A stretch of DNA of 64,000 nt from Gracilimonas sp965227215 (lineage in GTDB: Bacteria > Bacteroidota > Rhodothermia > Balneolales > Balneolaceae). Positions 46,135 to 54,085 of this stretch are shown in pieces. The stretch spans positions 2,418,001 through 2,482,000 of the forward strand of contig OZ245729.1 of NCBI GenBank assembly GCA_965227215.1, in the 5' to 3' direction. The translations under genes were made by a program, and so were the position numbers. The notes under the pieces were generated by a model, which did no database searches, was not told where the DNA came from, and saw nothing but the letters and a program-made list of their open reading frames with translations. Positions within the stretch are counted from its first letter, which is position 1. Each line of letters starts with the position of its first letter.

Positions 46135-48536
46135 TCACTCACTTCTCAAGCTATCTACGGGATTAGCTACCGCTGCTTTAATGGATTGCCAGCTCACCGT
46201 AAGCAGGGCAATGATCAGAGCAGCACCGCCTGCAAAGGCAAAAATACCGGGGCCAATCTCAATACGATAAGCAAAATCAGCCAGCCACTGGTTCATGGCA
46301 TACCAAGCAATGGGGATGGCTATGGCAAACCCTATGAGTACAAGCAGGATAAAATCTTTAGAAAGCAGAGCTACAATATTAGAAACGGTAGCCCCAAGCA
46401 CCTTACGGATGCCGATTTCTTTGGTCCGCCGTTCAGCTGAAAAAGCCGTTAATCCCAATAGTCCAACTGATGAGATAATGATCGCTATAAAAGCAAAAAA
46501 GTAAAACAACTTAGATATTCTATTTTCCTCATCGTACAGCTTAGAGATCCTATCATCCATAAACTGAAATTGAAGGGGAGTACCTGTACCCAAACTCGCC
46601 CAGGTTGCCTCCAGTTGTTCTATAGATTCCTGTAGATCACCTGGATTCAATTTTGCAGTCAGTGTATTATAAAAAGGATAGTAATTTTTTGTAGTTACCA
46701 TTACTAAGGGTTGAATAGAATTATGAACCGATTCATAATGAAAGTCTTCGACTACTGCTATAATCCTTTTCTCTTTGTCATAATGAGTGTTGATGGATTT
46801 ACCAATGGCCTGATTTGGATTAGACCAACCCAATGCTTGTACTGAACTTTCATTAACTACAACTCCGGTTGTGATTTCATTAATGGTATTCCTGAAGTTT
46901 TCTCCGGCTACAACGTTCATATTAAATGTTTCCAGGAAATCTTTGTCAATTAAGGCATAGTCCATTTGGGATTGAAACTCAGTGCTGTCATTACGATAGA
47001 CAGGAGTACTTAGTCCCGCAAACCGACTTCCGGGTGCTCCATAAGAAAGAGAGGCACTACTTACAGAGGAAATGCTTTCAAACTCTGATTTCAAGACTTC
47101 AGAAGATGGACGGTTATTTGGATAACCAATATCCAGCGTGACTAACAGTTCTTCATCAAATCCCAGATTTTTATTTTGAATGAAATTCAACTGGTCAGTA
47201 ATGATGAGTGTGCAAATGATTAATAAAGATGAGATTACAAATTGAAAGGTAATTAGTCCTTTTCGGAAGAAAGCATGTTTTTTGTTGGTTCCAAACTGAG
47301 CATTTGTAAGTACCTTAGAAGGTTTGAAGGCTGAAAGTATCAGTGCAGATAAGTGGACGAAAGTAAACCTGCTAAAATTACCAGTCCGGAAACTGTTAGT
47401 AAGAGTGGAATATTTGTAGAAAGATTCCAGGTTAAGGACGAGTTTAATAGAGAGTTAAAATAGGGAAGGAATAAATCTACAAAAGCTAAAGCAATAGGAA
47501 TGGAAACCAGAGAATAGACCAATGATTCTCCAATAAACTGTTTAATAAGATCAAAACGGGAAGCTCCTGATACCTTTCGAATACCTACTTCCAGACTTCG
47601 TTTTGCGCTTCTGGCAATAGCAAGATTTGTATAGTTGATGATTCCAATAACAAAAATAAAAATCGCGACAATACTGAAAATTCTAATGTAGTTAGCATTG
47701 CCAGTTTTTTGGGCGTAGAGTGAACTTAAATAGACTTCCGATAACGGCTGATAATGAACCTTGTAGTCGTAATAGTTTACACGCTCTTCCCCAAAATGAG
47801 TTAGTACTACTTGCTGGGTTTTACTGGATAAATCATCAATATCAGTTTGGGGCCTAATCAACACATAGTTGAAAAATTGGGAGTTGTCTAAAGCGAGACT
47901 TGTATTTAACCGACTTTCTAAAGAGAAAAGAACATCCAAATCGAAGTGGGAGTTATCGGGAATATCTTTAAAGACACCGTTTATAGTGAAGCTCCGCTTC
48001 TCATCATTGTTGGAATTAAGGTATAGACTCTTTCCAACTACCTCCGTGGATCCAAAGATACGCAGAGCAATACTTTCTGAAATAGCAATGGAATTTGGGT
48101 CATCCAAAACAGTTTTCTTATTCCCATTAATAAGTGGAATACTGAATACATGAAAGAATTCAGACTCTGTATAACCAGATAAAATATTTGGGAACAAGCT
48201 TTCTCCATCGCTAAAAGTTGTTTCTCTTGCCCCGCCAAACATTGTAACCACTGTCTCAACTTCAGGTAGATCAGATTCCATTTGTTCAGATAGGGAATAT
48301 GCAGTAAGAGATTTTTCCTGAAACTCTCCATCTCGAGTTCGTTCTTCCGTCAGTCGATAAATACGATCTTTCTTTTCGTGAAATGAATCGTAGCTAAGTT
48401 CCCCTTGGATATAAAAAGCAATCACAAAACAAACGCCGATTCCCACAGCCAACCCAATGATATTTACTGAGACATAGAGCTTGTCTCTTTTAAGATTTCG
48501 AAGAGCAATTTTGATGTAATTCTTTAGCATCGTCAT
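46135..48536 (-). pseudogene. FtsX/MacB-type ABC permease 11, frameshifted
   Basis: The frames 48536-47340 (398 residues) and 47190-46135 (351 residues, internal start) are one permease of about 800 residues. The first ends ...VILAGLLSSTYLH followed by a stop. Restoring one base near 47348-47350 turns the DNA TATCTGCACTG into TATCCTGCACTG and continues as TYPALILSAFKPSKVL, the normal family sequence. Signatures remain in both parts (LEVGIRKVSGA; KEIGIRKVLGA), and the C-terminus is NPVDSLRSE. It has its own -24/-12 element and paired activator sites. Either a fresh pseudogene or a sequencing error; no other damage is visible. Confidence 0.85.
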
Positions 48537-48612
48537 CTAATTTATTTAAAGAGCAAAAAGTAAACCACAACAGAACACTTATAGTCGATGTGTGTTTACT
48601 CTCAAAACTTAA

Positions 48613-48628
48613 TTCAACAATCGCGCCA
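48613..48628 (-). promoter_or_regulatory. Sigma-54-like -24/-12 element upstream of permease 11
   Basis: The minus strand reads TGGCGCGATTGTTGAA: GG-N10-GA, -24 half TGGCRCG intact, -12 half TTGA instead of TTGC. It is 78 bases upstream of the start codon. Confidence 0.65.
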
Positions 48629-48681
48629 AGTTGTTTAAAAGTCAGTATTTAGCCTTCTGAGCCCAATACCCCGATCTAATA

Positions 48682-48718
48682 TGTTCGTTATGTTACACCC
48701 GATGTTCGATAATGGACA
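48682..48718 (-). promoter_or_regulatory. Paired upstream activator sites, permease 11
   Basis: TGTTCGTTATGTTACA (48682-48697) and TGTTCGATAATGGACA (48703-48718) lie 21 bp apart, centres 76 and 97 bp upstream of the -12 base. Confidence 0.65.
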
Positions 48719-48726
48719 GCAGGATA

Positions 48727-48809
48727 AGCCATCAGTTGTCAGACTTCAGCTTTCAGTTTAAATCCGGAAGGGACAAACTGAAAGCTGATAGCTGTCGGCT
48801 AACAGCTAC
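48727..48809. repeat. Inter-permease hairpin repeat, copy 11
   Basis: Close to copy 10, same TTTAAATCCGGAAGGGACAAA loop region. Lies between permease 12 and the activator sites of permease 11, the same arrangement as copy 9, so hairpin, sites and promoter were probably duplicated as one block. Confidence 0.9.
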
Positions 48810-48812
48810 CCC

Positions 48813-51194
48813 TCACTCACTTCTCAAACTATCCACGGGATTAGCTACAGCGGCTTTGATGGCCTGCCAGCTAACGGTCAAAATAGCCACAATCATAGCG
48901 ATCAGACCCACCGCAATAAAGACTGCAATTCCCATATCAATGCGATAGGCGAAGTTGGTGAGCCACTGATCCATTACATACCAGGCGATGGGCGTTCCCA
49001 CCACAAAACCGATGGCTACTAATTTCAGGAAGTCGGTTGAAAGTAAGGTCACGATTTTTGAAACAGAAGCACCCAGCACTTTTCGAATTCCGATTTCTTT
49101 CGACCGGCGCTCAATCAGGAAGGACGAAAGTCCTATGAGCCCAAGGCAGGCAATGAAGATAGCCAGCCCCGAAAATGCCAGCAGCAGGTTCCGGGTTTGC
49201 AGTTCAGCCTGGTAAAGACTGTTCAGCTGCTGGTCTAAGAATTCAAACTCAAAAGGGCGGTGAGGAGCAACATCCTGCCACATGTTTTCAAGAGATGCGA
49301 TGGTTCCCTGAATATTAGCGGGATCCACCTTCACCAACAGGTAGTTATACATTTGCTCATGGATGAATAATGCCAACGGTTCCACATTTTCCCGTAGCGA
49401 CTGGTAGTTGAAGTCGGCCATTACGCCAACCACTTCCCCTTCCCGGCTTCCCAATACATTAAAGGGTTTTCCAACGGCTTCCTGTGGTGTCCATCCGTGG
49501 GCCTTTGCCAACTGTTCGTTGATGAGGTACACATATCCTTGTTCTCGGGTGTACGAAGGGTTGTCCGGAAACGAACTTCCTGCAATGATTTCGATGTCCA
49601 GTGTCTGAACTAAGTCAGCATCTGCTGCTCCGGCAGCCGTTCCAACAGGCTCCATTGTTGTATTGTGAACCGAACCGTATCCCCCAAAAACTTTACCGGG
49701 AATATTGGACATATAGGTTGCTCCTTTAACCCCCGGCTGTCGCAGCACTTCACTTTTCAGCAGGTTCTGTTTCTGAGCAAGTTCATTATCCCGGGCAGGG
49801 AGCACGATCACTTCTTCGTCATCAAAACCGAGATCTGCCGATAAAATGAAACTTGTTTGCTGATAAATAATAACGGTACATAAAATCAGGAAAGTGGAAA
49901 TGGCAAACTGGGAGATTACCAGCCCTTTACGAAGGGTGCCATCAGATCCTGTTGAGCCAAGAAGTCCTTTAAGAACACGCACCGGCTGGTATGATGAAAG
50001 CAGAAATGCGGGGTAGCTTCCGGCGAGGGCAGCCGTTACCACGGTTACTCCTCCTAAAAGCAGCCAGGCTGTTGTATCTGTAAATAAGTTGAAGCTGATG
50101 TCTTTACCCATCAATTCGAAAAAGGGTTGTTTGAAAAACTCAACTAATATCAGTGCCAGTACTACCGAGATGAGCGTAATAAGTATAGATTCCCCATAAA
50201 ACTGCTTTACCAATTGTGATTTTACCGCACCAAGTGCTTTTCGGATTCCCACTTCGGCTCCACGTCTGGAAGAACGGGCGGTAGATAAATTCACGTAGTT
50301 AATGGTGGCAATAACGAGGACCATCAGCGCCAGAAAAATAAACCCGATTACATTTTGCATGTTTCCCATCGGGGCAATTTCAAACTCAAAGTCTGAGTTC
50401 AGGTACAGCTCAGTTACAGGGGTGAATATGAGCCTGTCTACACGATCCTGAACCTGGTTGTCTCTGATAAAAGCGTTGGCTGTTTGCTTTACAGATTCGA
50501 TAGAAGAGTTGTTATTTAACAGAAGGTAAGTGAAAAAGTTTGCGGCCCTGATTTGGGAATCATCTAATTGTGACCAACTACTCATAGTATGAAGCGAGCC
50601 AATGTAATTGAACGAGAAATGAGAATTGGCGGGAACATCTTCAATCACTCCGGTTATTTCAAAATCATAATTGGTATTAAATATTCGTGCATTAACGGTT
50701 TCTCCGAGAACATCGGTAGAGCCAAATAATTTCAGTGCTGTAGATTTAGGCAGGACTAATGATTTCGGATTTTTAAGAGCCGTTTCCGGGTTGCCGGCAA
50801 TAAAATCGAAACTGAAAATGCTGAAGAAACTCGAGTCAGCATACATGAAGCTATTTTCTTGGAATTTATTCTCCCCGGCCGTTATAATAGCCGGACTGTA
50901 GCGGGTGGGTTCGTAAAGCCGAACCCAACGCTCGATATCAGGTGAAACCTGTGCCAAAGAGGGGGCTACCATAGAAGGTGTTACAGCGATCTTATCGTCA
51001 CCGCTCTCCATGCTAATCCGAACAATTCGGTCTGCCTTTTCATGGAAACGGTCAAAGCTGAGTTCATGTCGTACGTATATCAAGATCAGCAGGCAGCATG
51101 CAATGCCAATCGCTAACCCCGATATGTTAATGAAGGAATAGCCTTTATGCTTAGATATATTTCTAAAGGCAATTTTAAAATAATTCTTCAGCAT
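48813..51194 (-). CDS. FtsX/MacB-type ABC permease 12, operon partner of ATPase 2 and the adaptor
   Basis: The 793-residue product has FtsX signatures AEVGIRKALGA and KEIGIRKVLGA and ends NPVDSLRSE. It is the last gene of the unit adaptor, four-helix protein, ATPase 2, permease 12, and so is the likely core permease of a MacAB-like tripartite system. The first extracytoplasmic domain starts LSFDRFHEKADRIVRISMESGDDK. Its 3' end DNA resembles that of permease 11, indicating that the two share a recent common origin or conversion. Confidence 0.94.
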   Translation of the reverse strand: MLKNYFKIAFRNISKHKGYSFINISGLAIGIACCLLILIYVRHELSFDRFHEKADRIVRISMESGDDKIAVTPSMVAPSLAQVSPDIERWVRLYEPTRYSPAIITAGENKFQENSFMYADSSFFSIFSFDFIAGNPETALKNPKSLVLPKSTALKLFGSTDVLGETVNARIFNTNYDFEITGVIEDVPANSHFSFNYIGSLHTMSSWSQLDDSQIRAANFFTYLLLNNNSSIESVKQTANAFIRDNQVQDRVDRLIFTPVTELYLNSDFEFEIAPMGNMQNVIGFIFLALMVLVIATINYVNLSTARSSRRGAEVGIRKALGAVKSQLVKQFYGESILITLISVVLALILVEFFKQPFFELMGKDISFNLFTDTTAWLLLGGVTVVTAALAGSYPAFLLSSYQPVRVLKGLLGSTGSDGTLRKGLVISQFAISTFLILCTVIIYQQTSFILSADLGFDDEEVIVLPARDNELAQKQNLLKSEVLRQPGVKGATYMSNIPGKVFGGYGSVHNTTMEPVGTAAGAADADLVQTLDIEIIAGSSFPDNPSYTREQGYVYLINEQLAKAHGWTPQEAVGKPFNVLGSREGEVVGVMADFNYQSLRENVEPLALFIHEQMYNYLLVKVDPANIQGTIASLENMWQDVAPHRPFEFEFLDQQLNSLYQAELQTRNLLLAFSGLAIFIACLGLIGLSSFLIERRSKEIGIRKVLGASVSKIVTLLSTDFLKLVAIGFVVGTPIAWYVMDQWLTNFAYRIDMGIAVFIAVGLIAMIVAILTVSWQAIKAAVANPVDSLRSE

Positions 51195-51237
51195 AGTTCT
51201 CCTTTGTTATGGATTGCAAACAAAAACAGGTACCCCT

Positions 51238-51300
51238 TTCCGACCTCAGCTTCAGTTTAAATCCGGTAGGCTAAACTGAAAGCTGATCGCTGTCGGCTCT
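51238..51300. repeat. Hairpin repeat, copy 12 (shortened)
   Basis: CTCAGCTTCAGTTTA pairs with TAAACTGAAAGCTGA around ATCCGGTAGGC; the outer arm is reduced. It lies between ATPase 2 and permease 12, the only copy not following a permease gene. Confidence 0.8.
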
Positions 51301-51308
51301 ATAAACGA

Positions 51309-51998
51309 TCAAACATGAAATCCTTCCTGCATATTCTCGGTAACCACGTGCCCATCGAACAGGTGGATGACACGGCGGGCGTAATCGGCATCATGCGGGG
51401 AGTGAGTTACCATCACGATGGTTGTACCGGCTTCGTTGAGTTCGGCAAGGAGCTTCATTACTTCATCCCCATGATCGGAATCCAGGTTACCGGTAGGCTC
51501 ATCGGCAAGGATCAGTTTTGCATTGGCTACTACCGCGCGGGCAATGGCTACACGCTGTTGCTGACCACCGGAGAGCTGTTGCGGGAAGTGATTGCGACGG
51601 TGCATCATACCCATGCGGTTGAGCGCTGTTTCCACTTTTTCTTTGCGTTCGGCAGAATCAACTCCGAGGTAGAGCAGGGGCAGTTCCACATTTTCGAAAA
51701 CGGTGAGCTCGTCAATGAGGTTAAAGCTCTGGAAGATGAATCCGATATTCCCTTTTCTAAGCTGAGCTCTTTCTCGCTCTGAATGAGTAGAAATTTCATG
51801 TCCCAGAAAATGGTATTCTCCGTCTGAAGGGTTATCCAAAAGTCCCATAATATTCAGCAGGGTTGATTTTCCGCAGCCGGAAGGACCCATTATGGCCACA
51901 AATTCGCCCTCTTTGATCTCGAGGTTCACGTTGCTCAACGCAGTCGTTTCCACTTCTTCAGTGGTATATACTTTCTTAAGGTTTTTTGTTTGAATCAT
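51309..51998 (-). CDS. ABC transporter ATPase 2 (LolD/MacB type), canonical
   Basis: The 229-residue ATPase has all normal motifs: Walker A GPSGCGKST (39-47), signature LSGGQQQRVAIARA (142-155), Walker B LILADE (162-167), D-loop NLD (171-173) and H-loop His199 (MVTHS). It resembles the ATPases of the LolD/MacB/FtsE group that drive FtsX-like permeases. It sits between the four-helix protein and permease 12 and shares their operon. As the only fully canonical ATPase here it may serve several permeases of the array. Confidence 0.95.
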   Translation of the reverse strand: MIQTKNLKKVYTTEEVETTALSNVNLEIKEGEFVAIMGPSGCGKSTLLNIMGLLDNPSDGEYHFLGHEISTHSERERAQLRKGNIGFIFQSFNLIDELTVFENVELPLLYLGVDSAERKEKVETALNRMGMMHRRNHFPQQLSGGQQQRVAIARAVVANAKLILADEPTGNLDSDHGDEVMKLLAELNEAGTTIVMVTHSPHDADYARRVIHLFDGHVVTENMQEGFHV

Positions 51999-52011
51999 GG
52001 TTGTAAGGTTT

Positions 52012-52034
52012 TGAACGTGTTTACGTGTTAAAGT
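52012..52034. repeat. ACGTGTTAA repeat flanking the four-helix gene, left copy
   Basis: GAACGTGTTTACGTGTTAAAG resembles, in inverted orientation, the TTAACACGTTAACACGT repeat at 52486-52507. Related words occur in the inverted repeat at 53992-54062. Confidence 0.5.
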
Positions 52035-52039
52035 TTGCT

Positions 52040-52471
52040 TCAGTGACCTAAATACTCATCTGAGATGTATAGAACTTCTGGTTCGTTTGTTTGATTTGAA
52101 TTTAGCAAAGTGCTATTAATATGATTTATTAAAGAGAGCACCATAGCTTGGCAGTGGTCACAATTATTTTGAATTTCTTTAATTTTTTCCGCTTCGATCA
52201 TTCCTTGGTCTTCAACAATGTACAGCAGACTCTTTACTTCCTGAGCAGAACTTTGGGAGTAGTCTAAGAATCGAATAAAGTCTTTTTTATGATAGCGATT
52301 GAACCCTTCTGCAATATTTGTCATCACAGATATAGAAGCTCTCTTCAGCTGATCTGTTAATGCAAATTCTTTCTTTAATGAGGAATCAGAGACCAATTTA
52401 TAAACTTGGTTTACCAACAACCTTGATTGCTGCCAGCACTTTAAATCCTCATATCTTTCAATTTTAGCCAT
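52040..52471 (-). CDS. Four-helix-bundle protein (23S rRNA IVP family)
   Basis: The 143-residue protein has the IVP/TIGR02436 pattern: YEDLKCWQQSRLLVNQVYKL, LTDQLKRASISVMTNIAEGFNR, FIRFLDYSQSSAQEVKSLL and a C-terminal helix. It is all-helical, cytoplasmic and lacks a signal. Such proteins are common in Bacteroidota-like genomes, often encoded in intervening sequences or scattered among unrelated genes; their function is unknown. Here it is inserted between the adaptor and ATPase 2 genes of a transporter operon and is flanked by inverted ACGTGTTAA repeats, which suggests that it arrived as a small mobile unit. Confidence 0.87.
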   Translation of the reverse strand: MAKIERYEDLKCWQQSRLLVNQVYKLVSDSSLKKEFALTDQLKRASISVMTNIAEGFNRYHKKDFIRFLDYSQSSAQEVKSLLYIVEDQGMIEAEKIKEIQNNCDHCQAMVLSLINHINSTLLNSNQTNEPEVLYISDEYLGH

Positions 52472-52485
52472 TTAGTATCCTAAAA

Positions 52486-52507
52486 ACGTTAACACGTTAA
52501 CACGTCA
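52486..52507. repeat. ACGTGTTAA repeat flanking the four-helix gene, right copy
   Basis: AACGTTAACACGTTAACACGT, inverted relative to the copy at 52012-52034; the region between them is the four-helix gene. Confidence 0.5.
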
Positions 52508-53764
52508 TCACTCGAGTACTAAAACTTCATTATCCCCAAAAGTATCATAGCTTGAGGTAATAACTTTTTCTCCGGGTGATACTCCACTTAACACTTCAAA
52601 ATATTCAGGGTTCTGACGGCCGAGCCTGATATCTCTGCGGTACGCCTTCCCTTCTTTTTCATTGACAACAAATACCCAGTTGCCACCTGTTGTCTGATAA
52701 AATCCACCACGCGGGACTTGTACAGCACTGGCTGATTCCCCAAGTTCAAGTCGTATTCTGACCGTTTGTCCCCGGCGCAGACCTTCCGGTGCCTTGTTCA
52801 CAAATTCCATATCCACTTCAAACTGACCGTTATTAATTACCGGATAAATTTTTGTGATCATCAGGTCATGGGACTGTCCGTCGAACGGGAAAGAACCACG
52901 TAGTCCTTGTGTAATTCTGGAAAGATGGTACTCGTCTATAGCTACCCGGACCTTATATCCATCCATGATATCGACCTGACCAATACGCTCACCGGAAGAA
53001 ATAGACTGCCCCTGATTCAATTCAATGGTACTCAGCTGACCTGAAATAGGAGCGGTAACAGAAAGATTATCCAGAATCTGTTGCACAGCTTCCAGGTTTT
53101 GGTACATTCTCTGCTCAGAGTTGTTTAACTGACGCAGCTGGGCAATGGTCTGAACGGAGTCTTTTTTATAAGATTCATAGGTAAGCTCGTAACGCCGTTT
53201 TTGATACTCGTAATTTTCTTTGGTTGTTTGGAATTCTTGTTCAGAAATTAAATCCCGCTCAATCAGTTTTTTCTGACGGTCATACTGCGATTTTAAAATT
53301 TCCATTTGTGATTTGGCGCTGGCCAGCTGATCCTGAAGCTGTAGCGTATTCTGTTCCAGGTTTAATCTTGAATTTCGAACGTTATTAATTTGATCATAAA
53401 GCCCCGAAGTTTGTTGCATCACCTGAAGCTGCAGTCCCGAATTAGTTAGGGTGAGGATGGTGTCACCTTCTTCAACCATAGTTCCGGATTCAAGAAAAAC
53501 TTCCTGTACAACCCCGCCTTCAATAGCGTCGAGGTAGATGGTTTGAATGGGCTGAACGGTTCCGGTAACCTGAATGAATTCCTGGAAAGTATCTTCCTGA
53601 ACCGTAGCAATGGTCAGTTTTTCTCTTTCAACGTTTAATGTAGATCGTACATCCATAAACCAGAAAGCATATACACTAAGGCTTGCAAAGGCGAGAATAC
53701 CCGCAATCATAAGGAAGCGTTTTAGCGTCCAGGTTTTCTTTTCAATTTTTCGATCCATTCCCAT
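52508..53764 (-). CDS. HlyD/MacA-family periplasmic adaptor protein
   Basis: The 418-residue adaptor has one N-terminal membrane helix (about 15-35), a biotinyl-lipoyl-like half motif (GGVVQEVFLESGTMVEEGDTIL), a long coiled coil (about 110-230), the returning half (APISGQLSTIELNQGQSISSGERIG), a beta-barrel and a membrane-proximal domain. It links an inner-membrane ABC permease to an outer-membrane channel in tripartite export or envelope transport. It heads the operon with ATPase 2 and permease 12. A sigma-54-like promoter with paired activator sites precedes it, and the regulator genes are divergently transcribed next to it. It is the only adaptor gene for twelve permeases. Confidence 0.93.
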   Translation of the reverse strand: MGMDRKIEKKTWTLKRFLMIAGILAFASLSVYAFWFMDVRSTLNVEREKLTIATVQEDTFQEFIQVTGTVQPIQTIYLDAIEGGVVQEVFLESGTMVEEGDTILTLTNSGLQLQVMQQTSGLYDQINNVRNSRLNLEQNTLQLQDQLASAKSQMEILKSQYDRQKKLIERDLISEQEFQTTKENYEYQKRRYELTYESYKKDSVQTIAQLRQLNNSEQRMYQNLEAVQQILDNLSVTAPISGQLSTIELNQGQSISSGERIGQVDIMDGYKVRVAIDEYHLSRITQGLRGSFPFDGQSHDLMITKIYPVINNGQFEVDMEFVNKAPEGLRRGQTVRIRLELGESASAVQVPRGGFYQTTGGNWVFVVNEKEGKAYRRDIRLGRQNPEYFEVLSGVSPGEKVITSSYDTFGDNEVLVLE

Positions 53765-53812
53765 TCGTAAATGTCCTGCAGGTTTTTTCGTAGTTAATTT
53801 TTGAAGTATATA

Positions 53813-53828
53813 ATCAAGATGCGTGCCA
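53813..53828 (-). promoter_or_regulatory. Sigma-54-like -24/-12 element upstream of the adaptor operon
   Basis: The minus strand reads TGGCACGCATCTTGAT: the -24 half TGGCACG is a perfect consensus match, the -12 half is TTGA instead of TTGC. It is 50 bases upstream of the adaptor start codon. Confidence 0.7.
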
Positions 53829-53881
53829 AATTAAATGAATGTATGCTAAAAGGGAATTAAGGATGATTCTTTCCGGATTAA

Positions 53882-53918
53882 TGTTCACATTCCAACATCA
53901 GATGTTCGATATCGTACA
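53882..53918 (-). promoter_or_regulatory. Paired upstream activator sites, adaptor operon
   Basis: TGTTCACATTCCAACA (53882-53897) and TGTTCGATATCGTACA (53903-53918) lie 21 bp apart. The second is a nearly perfect palindrome (TGTNCGATATCGNACA) and is the best model of the binding site. Centres are 76 and 97 bp upstream of the -12 base. The sites lie in the divergent region shared with the regulator gene. Confidence 0.7.
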
Positions 53919-53991
53919 CTTCTGTTGCGGGATTACGAGGATTAGACTATCTCAAAGGGTAAATGTTACAACTGGTATGGTATTCGCTAAC

Positions 53992-54062
53992 AAGTGTTAA
54001 GGTGTTGACGTGTGAACGTGTTTGAGAATCACTATTAATGACACGTCAACACTTTAACACTT
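53992..54062. repeat. Long inverted repeat in the regulator leader
   Basis: AAGTGTTAAGGTGTTGACGTGT (53992-54013) pairs with ACACGTCAACACTTTAACACTT (54041-54062), 22 bp with one mismatch and a 27-base loop. It ends 23 bases before the regulator start codon and could form a leader hairpin. No T-tract follows. Confidence 0.75.
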
Positions 54063-54085
54063 CCACACGCAAACACATAAACTAA

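Noticed and set aside
15290..51194. The permease array as a nonribosomal peptide or polyketide cluster transporter set
   Set aside because: No biosynthetic genes of that kind are present in the window.
21656..51300. Regularly spaced repeats as a CRISPR array
   Set aside because: The copies are about 2.4 kb apart with whole genes between them and are imperfect inverted repeats.
21656..51300. Inter-permease hairpins as Rho-independent terminators
   Set aside because: The T-runs lie inside the stem, none follows the second arm on the minus strand, and the next start codon usually comes within about 40 bases.
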